A stretch of DNA of 64,000 bases from Bacteroidales bacterium (lineage in GTDB: Bacteria; Bacteroidota; Bacteroidia; Bacteroidales; UBA10428), in NCBI GenBank assembly GCA_016930375.1, contig JAFGGU010000070.1, positions 1-64,000 of the forward strand, read 5' to 3'. This document shows, one piece after another, positions 27,237-36,867 of the stretch; within the stretch, counting starts at the first letter, position 1, and each line of letters opens with the position of its first letter. Below the pieces are notes generated by a model. That model was given only the letters and a program-made list of their open reading frames with translations. It was not told the origin of the DNA and searched no databases. Position numbers and translations under genes: made by a program.

Positions 27237-28399
27237 GACAAGCTTTCGTCATATCGGATAACATCATTACATCACTTGGTTTTACAACCGGAGAGAATGC
27301 GGCTGCTTTGAAATCAGGACAAACAGGCATTGAGATGCATGATGACCGACGGCTTGCTCCATCTCCTTTTTGGGCATCCCTTATAGACAACCGGGCATTG
27401 CCGGACCATTTTACTGAATACGAAAATCCGGAGCAATTCACCCGTTTCGAACAAATGGTAATCTGCTCGGTCATGGGAGCTTTGAAAGATACCTCCATCC
27501 CTGTCTCCAGTGAGAGAACATTGTTCATTCTGTCCACAACCAAAGGTAATGTGGAGATCCTTGACAGCAAGTCCGGTTCCCGGTTTAATGAGGACCGGCT
27601 TTACCTGTGGAATTCGGCGTTACTTCTGCAGCAATTCTTTACATTGTTTCATAAACCGGTTGTAGTTTCCAATGCCTGTGTTTCGGGTGTTCTGGCAATA
27701 ATGATCGGAGCACGGTTCATTCGCTCCGGCGCATATGATCATGTGATTGTAACAGGCGCTGACCTGGTTACGGAATTCGTCGTATCGGGGTTTAATTCCT
27801 TCCTGTCCTTGTGTTCGGGTCCATGTAAACCTTTTGATAAAGACAGGCAGGGACTTTCACTGGGAGAGGGCGCGGGAACAGTTATTCTTTCTTCAGATCA
27901 GAAACTGTTTGGAAAAGGGGAAAGGATCATTGCAGGACCGGGAATTTCAAGCAATGATGCCAACCACATTTCCGGACCTTCCAGGACAGGAGAGGGACTT
28001 TACATTGCCATTAAGCGAACGCTGGAGATTGCAGCAGGTGAAAGTTTATCAGGGGAAGCGGCATCCGTGGATTATATCTCTGCCCATGGCACAGCAACTC
28101 CTTACAACGATGAAATGGAATCTATTGCCCTCACCCGGGCCGGCCTTCAGCATATACCGGTGAACAGTTTCAAGGGATACTGGGGACATACCCTTGGCGC
28201 GGCAGGAGTGATAGAATCAATTGCGGGGATTTATTCCATGCGCCACAACCTGTTATTTGGCACCCTGGGTTTTCATACCCCGGGAGTTTCGCATCCGATA
28301 CATGTGATCCGTGAAGCAAGGGAAATCCGGATTGATACCTTTCTGAAGATCGCATCGGGGTTCGGAGGAAGTAATGCTGCCCTGTTATTTTACAAATGA
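27233..28399 (+). CDS. Beta-ketoacyl-ACP synthase (C-H-H triad present)
   Basis: 'VVVSNACVSGVLAIMIGARFI', 'YISAHGTATPYNDEME', 'KGYWGHTLGAAGVIES'. Confidence 0.85.
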   Translation: MRQAFVISDNIITSLGFTTGENAAALKSGQTGIEMHDDRRLAPSPFWASLIDNRALPDHFTEYENPEQFTRFEQMVICSVMGALKDTSIPVSSERTLFILSTTKGNVEILDSKSGSRFNEDRLYLWNSALLLQQFFTLFHKPVVVSNACVSGVLAIMIGARFIRSGAYDHVIVTGADLVTEFVVSGFNSFLSLCSGPCKPFDKDRQGLSLGEGAGTVILSSDQKLFGKGERIIAGPGISSNDANHISGPSRTGEGLYIAIKRTLEIAAGESLSGEAASVDYISAHGTATPYNDEMESIALTRAGLQHIPVNSFKGYWGHTLGAAGVIESIAGIYSMRHNLLFGTLGFHTPGVSHPIHVIREAREIRIDTFLKIASGFGGSNAALLFYK

Positions 28400-29043
28400 T
28401 GGACTATACAAGTATCATACGAGATTATTGCATCATCCGGGATCATCATGTGATCCGGGGTGACCAGGTTGTATTTACAGGCGATAAAAGTATGCCGCCC
28501 GCTTCTTTTTTTACTGAGATTTACAGGCATTTCGATATGAATTACCCCAAGTTTTACAAGATGGACAACCTGTGTAAACTTGGATTCCTGGCCGCAGAAT
28601 TACTGCTCAAAGATAAAAACCTGCAGCATTCCGATACTCCCTATGAGACCGGCATTATCCTGTATAACGCGTCCTCATCACTGGATACTGACAGAAATCA
28701 CCAGAATTCAATCAGTGACCAAGCAGCATACTATCCAAGTCCTTCTGTTTTTGTTTACACCCTGGCTAATATTGTTATCGGCGAAATTTGTATCCGGCAT
28801 AAACTATATGGAGAGAGCACATTCTTTATTGAAAAGGAATTCGATGCCGATAGATTATATAATTATGTAAAGCTGCTGCTGGATGATAATCTGGTAGAAA
28901 GCTGTATCGCTGGCTGGATTGAGCTTGACAGCGACCATTATGACGGAGTGTTGTATTTGGTTGAAAAATCACCGTCTGTTACCAATGGAATTGTTAATTT
29001 TGAACCAGGAAAACTTATTGAAATTTATTCCCGGAGAAGCTGA
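28396..29043 (+). CDS. Short KS-fold-like protein lacking the catalytic Cys
   Basis: 215 aa; 'YPKFYKMDNLCKLGFLAAELLL', 'TGIILYNASSSLDTD', 'PSVFVYTLANIVIGEICIRHKLYGES' resemble an N-terminal KS half. Confidence 0.55.
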   Translation: MMDYTSIIRDYCIIRDHHVIRGDQVVFTGDKSMPPASFFTEIYRHFDMNYPKFYKMDNLCKLGFLAAELLLKDKNLQHSDTPYETGIILYNASSSLDTDRNHQNSISDQAAYYPSPSVFVYTLANIVIGEICIRHKLYGESTFFIEKEFDADRLYNYVKLLLDDNLVESCIAGWIELDSDHYDGVLYLVEKSPSVTNGIVNFEPGKLIEIYSRRS

Positions 29044-29046
29044 ATC

Positions 29047-29304
29047 ATGGAACAACTGATAGCAAAACTAAAAAATGAGATTATTGAGGTTCTGAACCTT
29101 TCAGAGATGTCGCCGACTGATATTGATGAAAATGCCCCTCTTTTTGTTGAAGGATTGGGTCTCGATTCAATTGATGCACTGGAACTGATTGTTCTTCTTG
29201 AAAAAAATTATGGCCTGAAATTGGGAACCGCTGAAGAAGGAAAGAAAGTCTTACGATCAGTCCGATCCATGGCTGAATTCATCACTGAGAATAAGAAGGG
29301 ATAA
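29047..29304 (+). CDS. Acyl carrier protein
   Basis: 'LFVEGLGLDSIDALELIVLLEKNYGL' phosphopantetheine motif. Confidence 0.92.
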   Translation: MEQLIAKLKNEIIEVLNLSEMSPTDIDENAPLFVEGLGLDSIDALELIVLLEKNYGLKLGTAEEGKKVLRSVRSMAEFITENKKG

Positions 29305-29317
29305 AACCTCCTATACT

Positions 29318-30523
29318 GTGCCGCAAAGAGTATTCGTTACAGGTTTGGGTATCATTTCTGCTATCGGCTCCAATGTAAAGGAGGTGATGGATTCCCTGAA
29401 AGAAATGCGGACCGGTGTGGGTCCTCTTACACGTATTGATTCGATTTACAAAGATGATATTCCGGTGGGAGAGATCAGGGCTTCCAACCGGGAGTTATTG
29501 GAGGAAGTTTCACCGTCTGCCGGGGCTTACTATTCCCGCACCGCTCTTTTGGGTTTAATTGCTGCCAGGCAGGCCTTCGCGCAAGCCCGTTTCAGCGATT
29601 CTGGAAATCTCCGCACAGGTCTCATTTCCGGAACAACCACCGGTGGCATGGACAGAAGTGAACATTTCTACCAGGCCTATCTGAAAGACAACCACAAAGG
29701 AAGGATCCGGGATATTATCGGTCATGATTGCGGTGACAGCACCGAAAGGATAGCAGATAACCTTGGCATAAAGGACTTTTTGTCCACCATCAATACTGCC
29801 TGCTCCTCTTCAGCCAATTCCATCATGCTGGCAACACGCATGATCAGACAGGGGAAACTCGACAGGGCAGTGGCGGGCGGATCGGATGCACTTACTCTCT
29901 TCACGCTGAACGGATTCAACAGCCTGATGATACTCGACAAGCAGCCATGTCGTCCTTTCGATGAAAACCGCAACGGATTGAACCTGGGCGAAGGAGCAGG
30001 TTTTCTGGTGCTTGAATCCGAAGCATCCGTCATCCGGGAAAACAAACCTGTATTGTGCGAAATAAAAGGCTATGGAAACTCTTGTGATGCCTATCATCAG
30101 ACGGCATCCTCTCCCGAAGGACACGGCGCTTTCCTGGCCATGAAGAAAGCTCTTGAAACATCTCATCTTGCAGCGGAAGATATCAGCTACATCAATGCCC
30201 ACGGAACCGGAACGAAGAATAATGATCTGTCCGAAGGAAACGCCCTTGAAAAGCTGTTCGCGGGGAAAGTTCCCCCCTGCAGTTCAACAAAATCATATAC
30301 CGGACATACATTGGGTGCTTCCGGCGCCATTGAAGCGGTACTGAGCGTTCTTGCACTTCAATACGGCTGGATTTACCCGAACCTGAACTTTTCCCAAAAA
30401 ATGAATGAGTTGAGCTTTACCCCGGTGACGGGATTTTCAGCAGGATTGCCGCTCAGGCATGTCATGTCCAATTCCTTTGGTTTTGGCGGCAACAATTCTT
30501 CACTGATATTCTCAAAGTGCTGA
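29318..30523 (+). CDS. Beta-ketoacyl-ACP synthase (C-H-H present)
   Basis: 'INTACSSSANSIMLATRMI', 'YINAHGTGTKNNDLSEG', 'KSYTGHTLGASGAIEA'. Confidence 0.92.
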   Translation: MPQRVFVTGLGIISAIGSNVKEVMDSLKEMRTGVGPLTRIDSIYKDDIPVGEIRASNRELLEEVSPSAGAYYSRTALLGLIAARQAFAQARFSDSGNLRTGLISGTTTGGMDRSEHFYQAYLKDNHKGRIRDIIGHDCGDSTERIADNLGIKDFLSTINTACSSSANSIMLATRMIRQGKLDRAVAGGSDALTLFTLNGFNSLMILDKQPCRPFDENRNGLNLGEGAGFLVLESEASVIRENKPVLCEIKGYGNSCDAYHQTASSPEGHGAFLAMKKALETSHLAAEDISYINAHGTGTKNNDLSEGNALEKLFAGKVPPCSSTKSYTGHTLGASGAIEAVLSVLALQYGWIYPNLNFSQKMNELSFTPVTGFSAGLPLRHVMSNSFGFGGNNSSLIFSKC

Positions 30524-30524
30524 T

Positions 30525-31589
30525 ATGAAGGCATATATTAAAGGAGCAGCAATACTGTCACCCCAGAAAACCTTTGGTGAAAAGGGCTTCCCCGGAGAAG
30601 TAACCGACTATCATGGAGTCAGCTACCTGAAATGTATCGAACCTGCCTACCGTGATTTCATCGATCCGATGGTCGCCAGGCGTATGAGCCGTATCGTGAA
30701 GATGGGCGTCTGCAGTGCGCTGAAATGTATGCAGGATTCTGGGATTTCCATGCCCGATGCCATATTGGCTGGTACGGGCCTCGGTTGTCTCGAGGATACG
30801 GAAAAATTCCTGGGATCCGTTTATACCCACGAGGAAAAGCTGCTGAATCCGACACCCTTCATTCAGTCAACGCATAATACCATTGCAGGAGCCGTCGCCC
30901 TTGCCATTAAATGCCATAATTATAATGCTACCTATACACACCGGGGATTTTCTTTTGAAAGCGCCCTGGAGGACGCATTTCTGCACCTGGAAGAAAACCC
31001 TGAACTAAACCTGCTTGCGGGCGCCTTTGATGAACTGACAACGAATTCATACAACATCACCCGGCGGATGGGACTTTGGAAAAACCATCCGGTGAACAGC
31101 GCGGACCTGCTGAACTATCAAACCCGCGGAAGTCTTCCCGGTGAAGGTGTGGCTTTTTTCATGCTGGGCGGCAGGAAAGGTTCCGACATGGCCGTACTGA
31201 GATCGGTAAAGACTTTTTATAAACCGCACGGTTACCCGGAAATTGAATCCATTGTTGATCAATTTCTCAGGAATGAGGGTTTAACACCCGGCGATATCGA
31301 CCTGGTCATTGCCGGAATAAACGGAGATTTTGCCACTGACCGGGTTTACTATCAATTGAAGGAGGGTGTACTGGGAAATAGACCATTTGCCTGGTACAAG
31401 CACCTGTGCGGTGAATATGATACCTCATCATCGTTTGCCCTGTGGCTGGCTTCGGTAATTTTGAAGGACCAACATGTGCCTGACTGCGCATTGCTGGAGG
31501 ATATTGCACCGGTTGGAATTGAAAGAATATTGATATACAACCATTTACGAGAGAATAATCACGTCCTGTATTTAACAGAGAGATGCTGA
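30525..31589 (+). CDS. KS-like / chain-length-factor-like protein (no catalytic Cys)
   Basis: KS fold, but the active-site region reads 'YNATYTHRGFSFESALEDA'; similar in style to APE ApeC-type proteins. Confidence 0.7.
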   Translation: MKAYIKGAAILSPQKTFGEKGFPGEVTDYHGVSYLKCIEPAYRDFIDPMVARRMSRIVKMGVCSALKCMQDSGISMPDAILAGTGLGCLEDTEKFLGSVYTHEEKLLNPTPFIQSTHNTIAGAVALAIKCHNYNATYTHRGFSFESALEDAFLHLEENPELNLLAGAFDELTTNSYNITRRMGLWKNHPVNSADLLNYQTRGSLPGEGVAFFMLGGRKGSDMAVLRSVKTFYKPHGYPEIESIVDQFLRNEGLTPGDIDLVIAGINGDFATDRVYYQLKEGVLGNRPFAWYKHLCGEYDTSSSFALWLASVILKDQHVPDCALLEDIAPVGIERILIYNHLRENNHVLYLTERC

Positions 31590-32359
31590 ATTACAGAAAC
31601 ACCCTTGTTGTATTTTCACTTGCCCTGGCAGGCGTTGCAGTGACTGATATTTTCAAACCGGTCAGCGTATGGCTGTACATTGGCATTGTTCTTGCCGTGA
31701 TATCGCTGTTGACCTGGGGTTCGATCAGGATTCAGGCGGACTTTTATCTTCGGTCCGTTTGTTCCGGCGACCGGAACATCAGGGCAGTAAGTATCACTTT
31801 TGATGACGGACCCGATGGCTTGGTAACACCCATGGTGTTGGATATTTTAAAAGAAAATAAGGTGAAAGCGGCTTTTTTCGTTGTCGGTCAGAATGCTGAA
31901 AAGCATCCTGAGATTCTGGAGCGGATCGACAGGGAAGGCCATATCATTGGTGGACACAGCTATTCTCATCACTTTTTCTTTGATCTGTTTTCATCGCGGA
32001 GGATGAAAAAGGAAATGAACCATACCGCGAAAGTTATTTTTGACATTACCGGGAAAAATATCAGGCTTTTCAGGCCACCCTATGGAGTCACAAATCCTAC
32101 AGTTGCCAGGGTTGTTAAAGAACTGAAGCTTACTTCAGTGGGTTGGAGCCTGCGATCAAAGGATACTGTGATCCAGGATGACAGCGCACTGCTGAAAAGG
32201 ATCCAAACCAGACTGAAACCCGGGGATGTCCTGCTGATGCACGATTGCAAAGCTTGGACTGTCAACCGGCTGAAATCCCTGGTAAAGTATCTGCAGGATA
32301 ATGGGTATATGGTGAAAGAGATTGATCAACTATTAAATATTGAACCTTATGTCAGGTAA
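31583..32359 (+). CDS. Polysaccharide deacetylase family protein (NodB-like)
   Basis: 'VSITFDDGPDGLVTPMVLDIL', 'GHSYSHHFF', 'RPPYG'. Confidence 0.88.
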   Translation: MLNYRNTLVVFSLALAGVAVTDIFKPVSVWLYIGIVLAVISLLTWGSIRIQADFYLRSVCSGDRNIRAVSITFDDGPDGLVTPMVLDILKENKVKAAFFVVGQNAEKHPEILERIDREGHIIGGHSYSHHFFFDLFSSRRMKKEMNHTAKVIFDITGKNIRLFRPPYGVTNPTVARVVKELKLTSVGWSLRSKDTVIQDDSALLKRIQTRLKPGDVLLMHDCKAWTVNRLKSLVKYLQDNGYMVKEIDQLLNIEPYVR

Positions 32360-32993
32360 TCTCAGATTGATTTTCATGATGTTATTTAGTATTCCGGCTT
32401 TCAGTGTTTTATGCCAGGTACCCGGTACACCCATGAAGGATATTTCCGGTTTTAAGGAAAAACTGGTTACCATGTCAGACAAAGTGAATACCATCGAAAG
32501 CGATTTCGTACAGGAAAAGGACCTCAGCATCCTGGCCCATAAAATCGTTTCCCAGGGTCGTTTTTGCTATAAGAAGGAAAACAATATCCGATGGGAATAT
32601 CTCCACCCATACAGGTATCTGATCATCATCAGCAATGGCAAGATATTCATCAAGGAGGATAACAACCAGAAGCAGTATGATATTCAGAGCAACAAGATGT
32701 TCCAGGAGATGAATAAATTCATCAGCGGTTGCATCCAGGGTGATATTCTGAAAAATGAAAAAGACTACAAGGTGGGGTATTTCGAAGATGATAAAAGCTA
32801 CTATGTAAGTTTGGTTCCCATTTCAGAAAAAATGCGTGAAATGCTCAATGAGGTCCGGATCTGGTTTAGCCGGAATGATCTCACGGTTTCAAGAATAGTT
32901 ATGATGGAAGCTGGAGGGGATTATACAAAAATTGATTTTACCGGGAAAAAGCTGAATACCGATATACCGCTTGAAAAATTTAGTTTTAGATAG
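32340..32993 (+). CDS. LolA-like outer membrane lipoprotein carrier protein
   Basis: 'TIESDFVQEKDLSILAHKIVSQGRFCYKKENNIRWEYLHPYRYLIIISNGK'. Confidence 0.85.
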   Translation: MNLMSGNLRLIFMMLFSIPAFSVLCQVPGTPMKDISGFKEKLVTMSDKVNTIESDFVQEKDLSILAHKIVSQGRFCYKKENNIRWEYLHPYRYLIIISNGKIFIKEDNNQKQYDIQSNKMFQEMNKFISGCIQGDILKNEKDYKVGYFEDDKSYYVSLVPISEKMREMLNEVRIWFSRNDLTVSRIVMMEAGGDYTKIDFTGKKLNTDIPLEKFSFR

Positions 32994-33684
32994 GTTTGAT
33001 TTGTTGGGCGTAGTTTCAAACTACGCCCAGCATCGGGCGAGTCTTCTTCTGCTGCTGCTGCCGCTGCTGCTCAATTCTTGCTCCCTTTCTCTCTTCCCGG
33101 GTTATCACCGGCAGGCTGAGACCGATGCAGTTGCCCCGGCATCATGGTTTCAGTCGGATTCATCTCATTTCCTGTTTAACACGAAGATTGACCTCATGAA
33201 AGACCATTTCAGCGGCCTGATGGTCGTGAAGCCATTTCCTGACAGTTCATACCGGGTGGTTTTCCTTACCGAGGTAGGATTGAAGATTTTCGATTTGGAG
33301 TTTATGCCCGACCGCCAGGTGAAAGTTCACTACATGATGGACGCCATGAACAGGAAAGCATTGGTCAATACCCTGTCCAACGACATCAGCCTTGTTTTGA
33401 TGAACGGACTGCAGCGGCTTCAACCGGAAGTACTGGGACTAAAAGATTCACATGACCTGGTTTTCAGGTTTAAAATCGGGAGCAGGAAAAACTGCTATTA
33501 TGTCGCATCACAAAACAACCGGCCATACCTGGTCAGACAAGTGGCAGGAATCAGCCGTAAAGTCACGGCTGACCTGTATGGAAATCCACATGCCGGAATT
33601 GACTCGGTAAAAATCAAACATGATAATCTCCGGTTGGCCATAAGTCTCTACCGGATAATTGAAAATCCCCATGCTGCTGAATAA
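32971..33684 (+). CDS. Lipoprotein, DUF3261/ApeN-like (start uncertain)
   Basis: 'LLLLLLPLLLNSCSLSLFPGYHRQ' lipobox; position after LolA-like as in APE clusters. Confidence 0.6.
   Translation: MKNLVLDRFDLLGVVSNYAQHRASLLLLLLPLLLNSCSLSLFPGYHRQAETDAVAPASWFQSDSSHFLFNTKIDLMKDHFSGLMVVKPFPDSSYRVVFLTEVGLKIFDLEFMPDRQVKVHYMMDAMNRKALVNTLSNDISLVLMNGLQRLQPEVLGLKDSHDLVFRFKIGSRKNCYYVASQNNRPYLVRQVAGISRKVTADLYGNPHAGIDSVKIKHDNLRLAISLYRIIENPHAAE
33006..33028. repeat. 23-bp perfect palindrome GGGCGTAGTTT-C-AAACTACGCCC
   Basis: Read directly; at the LolA-like/lipoprotein gene junction. Confidence 0.85.
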
Positions 33685-34072
33685 ATTGTACACCCTGTCA
33701 TCTCTTGAATTATCGAAGGAGAAGGATAAAATTACCGCTTATATTCTGTTGAACAGGGAGCACCCGGTCTTTGAAGGCCATTTTCCGGGCAATCCAATAC
33801 TTCCGGGTGTCTGCACCGTTCAGATCATCAGGGAATTATTGGAAAAGTCCCTGGAAAAGGAGTTGTTGCTTGCCAGAGCCGGCAATATCAAATACCTGGG
33901 ATTTATTAATCCCTTTACAACCAGCGAAATCCAGTTTGAATTGGTTTTAAAGAATTTGGAAACAGGGGCACTGAGTTGCTCCGCCTCGGTTTCGGCAGGG
34001 GGAACAGCACTTTGTAGTTTCAAAGGGGAATATTTTGCTTCCCCAGTATCCTCATCTCACATTCCGCAATAA
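33659..34072 (+). CDS. 3-hydroxyacyl-ACP dehydratase (FabZ/ApeI-like hotdog)
   Basis: 'HPVFEGHFPGNPILPGVCTVQII'. Confidence 0.82.
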   Translation: MKIPMLLNKLYTLSSLELSKEKDKITAYILLNREHPVFEGHFPGNPILPGVCTVQIIRELLEKSLEKELLLARAGNIKYLGFINPFTTSEIQFELVLKNLETGALSCSASVSAGGTALCSFKGEYFASPVSSSHIPQ

Positions 34073-34481
34073 CACGATTCTTACAGAAAACTTTCCCCGT
34101 CACGATCGTAAAACCCACGATCTCGTTTTCCACCATGATCTCCGATTGAATTTCCGAGTTGACAGGGGGCAGGGAAGAGATCACCAGGTTTTTAATAGCG
34201 CCTATATAACCTTCATTTACGGAACCGCTGTTCATTTTATTCCGGTAACCTGTAAAGGCTGCCGCAGTCTGTGCGATGAACTCGATGAGCCCCGATTCAC
34301 GAAGGAAGCCTTTTTCGGAAAAAAGGTTCGTGGCTTTAATGTAAAGACTACCTTTTGCCGATCGGTCATCGGCGTAAACCAGCCGGTCGATCATCTGCAT
34401 CGGCGGACGCTGTGGAATGAGATCGGTTATGTTTAAATCGGAAGGGTTCATGTTTTCCAAAAATTGTAATAATTGAACCAC
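34020..34481 (-). CDS. Second hotdog dehydratase (ApeP-like)
   Basis: 'ITDLIPQRPPMQMIDRLVYADDRSAKGSLYI...GLIEFIAQTAAAFTGYRNK'. Confidence 0.78.
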   Translation of the reverse strand: MVQLLQFLENMNPSDLNITDLIPQRPPMQMIDRLVYADDRSAKGSLYIKATNLFSEKGFLRESGLIEFIAQTAAAFTGYRNKMNSGSVNEGYIGAIKNLVISSLPPVNSEIQSEIMVENEIVGFTIVTGKVFCKNRVIAECEMRILGKQNIPL

Positions 34482-35338
34482 TGGTAAGGATACTGTTCTA
34501 TCTTCTCCTCCATGGCGGTTATATATCCTGTGATGATGTTCTTCAGCATATCATCTCTTTTGGCAGGGCTTAACTGCAGGTCATAACGCTTTGGAGGCGT
34601 GGCATAAAAATGGTACCTGTATTTGCTGTCTTTCATGGCAAAGACAAAGGAAACCGGCACACCGAACTTCATGGCCAGGTAAAACGGTCCCGTTGGGAAA
34701 CTGGTCTTTTCTCCCAGGAATTCACACCTCATTGTTTTGCTTCCCGGCATGAAGCGGTCTCCGTGCATGCATATGATTTCATGATCTTTCAGAGCTTTGC
34801 TGATTTCATACACGTGATCATTATCCTCCCCAACGGGAATGATGTGAAAACTTTTACGCGTAAAAGCCGACAGGTATTCTTTGATTTTCTGATGCTCGGC
34901 ATCCAGCATAATGATATTGACTTTGGTATCAAGGCGCTCCAGCAAATGACCAGCCATTTCAAAATTACCGATATGCGCACTGATGAGCAGTCCGCCTGAT
35001 TTATCATTCACCAGCTGCTTCAGATGGTCCTCTCCGTCGAAATTGAAACTAAACCTGGGACTAAATCCTCCCATGACTGCAAATTTGTCGAGCAATACCT
35101 GGCCGAAAACGTAGTAATTCCTGTAAATTGCCAGTACTGACCTGTAAGCGCCGAATCCGAGTCTACGGTGGTAGAAATAATAAATATTTCTGAATGAAAC
35201 GGGATTAAAAGCAAAAAAGTAAAACGCCACAAATCGCAGCAGGAAATAGGCAAAAGGAAGACCGAGGTACTTTAATACGGTGATAAAGATCCTGTAACCG
35301 ACTATACCACCCCGGGTTTTGCCTTTCCATTCAGCCAC
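34448..35338 (-). CDS. LpxL/HtrB-family lipid acyltransferase
   Basis: 'GGLLISAHIGNFEMAGHLLERLDTKVNIIML', 'GDRFMPGSKTMRCEFLGEKTSFPTGPFYLA'. Confidence 0.85.
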   Translation of the reverse strand: MAEWKGKTRGGIVGYRIFITVLKYLGLPFAYFLLRFVAFYFFAFNPVSFRNIYYFYHRRLGFGAYRSVLAIYRNYYVFGQVLLDKFAVMGGFSPRFSFNFDGEDHLKQLVNDKSGGLLISAHIGNFEMAGHLLERLDTKVNIIMLDAEHQKIKEYLSAFTRKSFHIIPVGEDNDHVYEISKALKDHEIICMHGDRFMPGSKTMRCEFLGEKTSFPTGPFYLAMKFGVPVSFVFAMKDSKYRYHFYATPPKRYDLQLSPAKRDDMLKNIITGYITAMEEKIEQYPYQWFNYYNFWKT

Positions 35339-35344
35339 AACAGG

Positions 35345-35593
35345 CTATTTCTTGTTTATACAATTGGAAATGTATCCGTACAGATCGTCCAGTGTTCTGA
35401 TGGCAGTCATTTCTTCGCCTTTCAGTGTAAGGCCGAATTCCTTCTGAACGATAACAGCAATGTCAACAAAATCAAGACTCTCGAGTCCTAAATCGTCTTT
35501 AAGATGCGCCGAGGGTATAATTTTCGCTTCATCAATTTCAAATTCCTCGATCAGAAAAGTCTTGATAATCCCCGCAATTTCTTCTTTCGTCAT
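35345..35593 (-). CDS. Acyl carrier protein
   Basis: 'HLKDDLGLESLDFVDIAVIVQKEFGL'. Confidence 0.9.
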   Translation of the reverse strand: MTKEEIAGIIKTFLIEEFEIDEAKIIPSAHLKDDLGLESLDFVDIAVIVQKEFGLTLKGEEMTAIRTLDDLYGYISNCINKK

Positions 35594-35625
35594 ACTAAAT
35601 GAATAGATATAGATTGTATTTTGTT

Positions 35626-36846
35626 TTACTTATATTTTTTGATAATAAGTGTTGAGTTGGTGCCCCCGAACCCAAATGAATTCGAAAGGAAAGTGTTGAA
35701 TTCCCTGTGGGTGGTTTTGGTAACAATATTTAACCTGGCTGAGAATTCATCGGGTTCTTCAAAATTAATATTCGGCGCAATAAAGGAATGTTGCATCATC
35801 AGCATGGAATAAACCACTTCACTGGCTCCTGCCATCCAAAGTTCATGCCCGGTCATCGATTTGGTAGATGATACGAGGGGTTTAAAACTCCCGAAAACCT
35901 GATCCAGTGCTTTTGCTTCGTTTTGGTCCCCGATAGGTGTTGATGTAGCATGTGCGTTGATGTAGTCGATTTGGTCCGGTGTAACCCGGGCATCCCTTAA
36001 GGCCATGTCAATAGCTCTGACGGGTCCATCCACATCGGGTACCGATATATGCTTTCCATCAGAAGAGAAACCGTAACCGACAATTTCTGCCAAAATAGGT
36101 GCTCCTCTTTTAAGGGCGTGGTCCAGGCTTTCTATGATCACGGTTGCTGCACCGCCACTCGGGACAAGGCCGTCCCTGTTTTTGTCGAACGGGCGAGAAG
36201 CCTTTTCCGGGGCAGATTCAAGCTTTGAAAATGCACCCAGTGCGTCAAAACTTCCCACACAGAAAAGGTTGACTTCTTGCGAACCGCCACAGATTATCAT
36301 ATCCTGGTAGCCGTGCCGGACCATATGAAAACCCATGCCGATGGCATGAGAGCCACTGGCACAGGCACCGCTGAGCGTAAAGTTCACGCCCCTTAGCCGG
36401 AAGATAACCGACAGGTTCATGGTGACGGATGAATTCATCGATTGAAAAACAGCTCCTGATCCAACCATGGTCGTATCCCGTTTTTCGCGGATGATGTCGG
36501 CGCTCTGGATGACGGATGGTGTGGAGCTGTCGTTACCGAAAATGATACCGACTTCGTGATTATCAAAATAGGCTTCACCGAGATTTGCATTTTTCAATGC
36601 TTCAGAAGTAGAAACATAAGCATATTCCGCATGATCGGGCATGCAAACCCGTGCCCGCCTGTCGAGAATTCCCTTTAAATTAGGCCTCTCAAGTTTGCCT
36701 GTAAGCCCTGACTGATAACCATAGGATTTCCTGATTTCATCCAGAACAATTCCGGATTTTCCCTGGTAAAGAGCGTTTTTTACCTCCTCCAGATTTTTTC
36801 CGATGGAGGAGTAAATTCCGATGCCGGTGATGACAACCCTGTTCAT
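35626..36846 (-). CDS. Beta-ketoacyl-ACP synthase (C-H-H present)
   Basis: 'FTLSGACASGSHAIGMGFHMV', 'YINAHATSTPIGDQNEA', 'KSMTGHELWMAGASE'. Confidence 0.92.
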   Translation of the reverse strand: MNRVVITGIGIYSSIGKNLEEVKNALYQGKSGIVLDEIRKSYGYQSGLTGKLERPNLKGILDRRARVCMPDHAEYAYVSTSEALKNANLGEAYFDNHEVGIIFGNDSSTPSVIQSADIIREKRDTTMVGSGAVFQSMNSSVTMNLSVIFRLRGVNFTLSGACASGSHAIGMGFHMVRHGYQDMIICGGSQEVNLFCVGSFDALGAFSKLESAPEKASRPFDKNRDGLVPSGGAATVIIESLDHALKRGAPILAEIVGYGFSSDGKHISVPDVDGPVRAIDMALRDARVTPDQIDYINAHATSTPIGDQNEAKALDQVFGSFKPLVSSTKSMTGHELWMAGASEVVYSMLMMQHSFIAPNINFEEPDEFSARLNIVTKTTHREFNTFLSNSFGFGGTNSTLIIKKYK

Positions 36847-36867
36847 AAGAAATTGAGAAAACTAATA

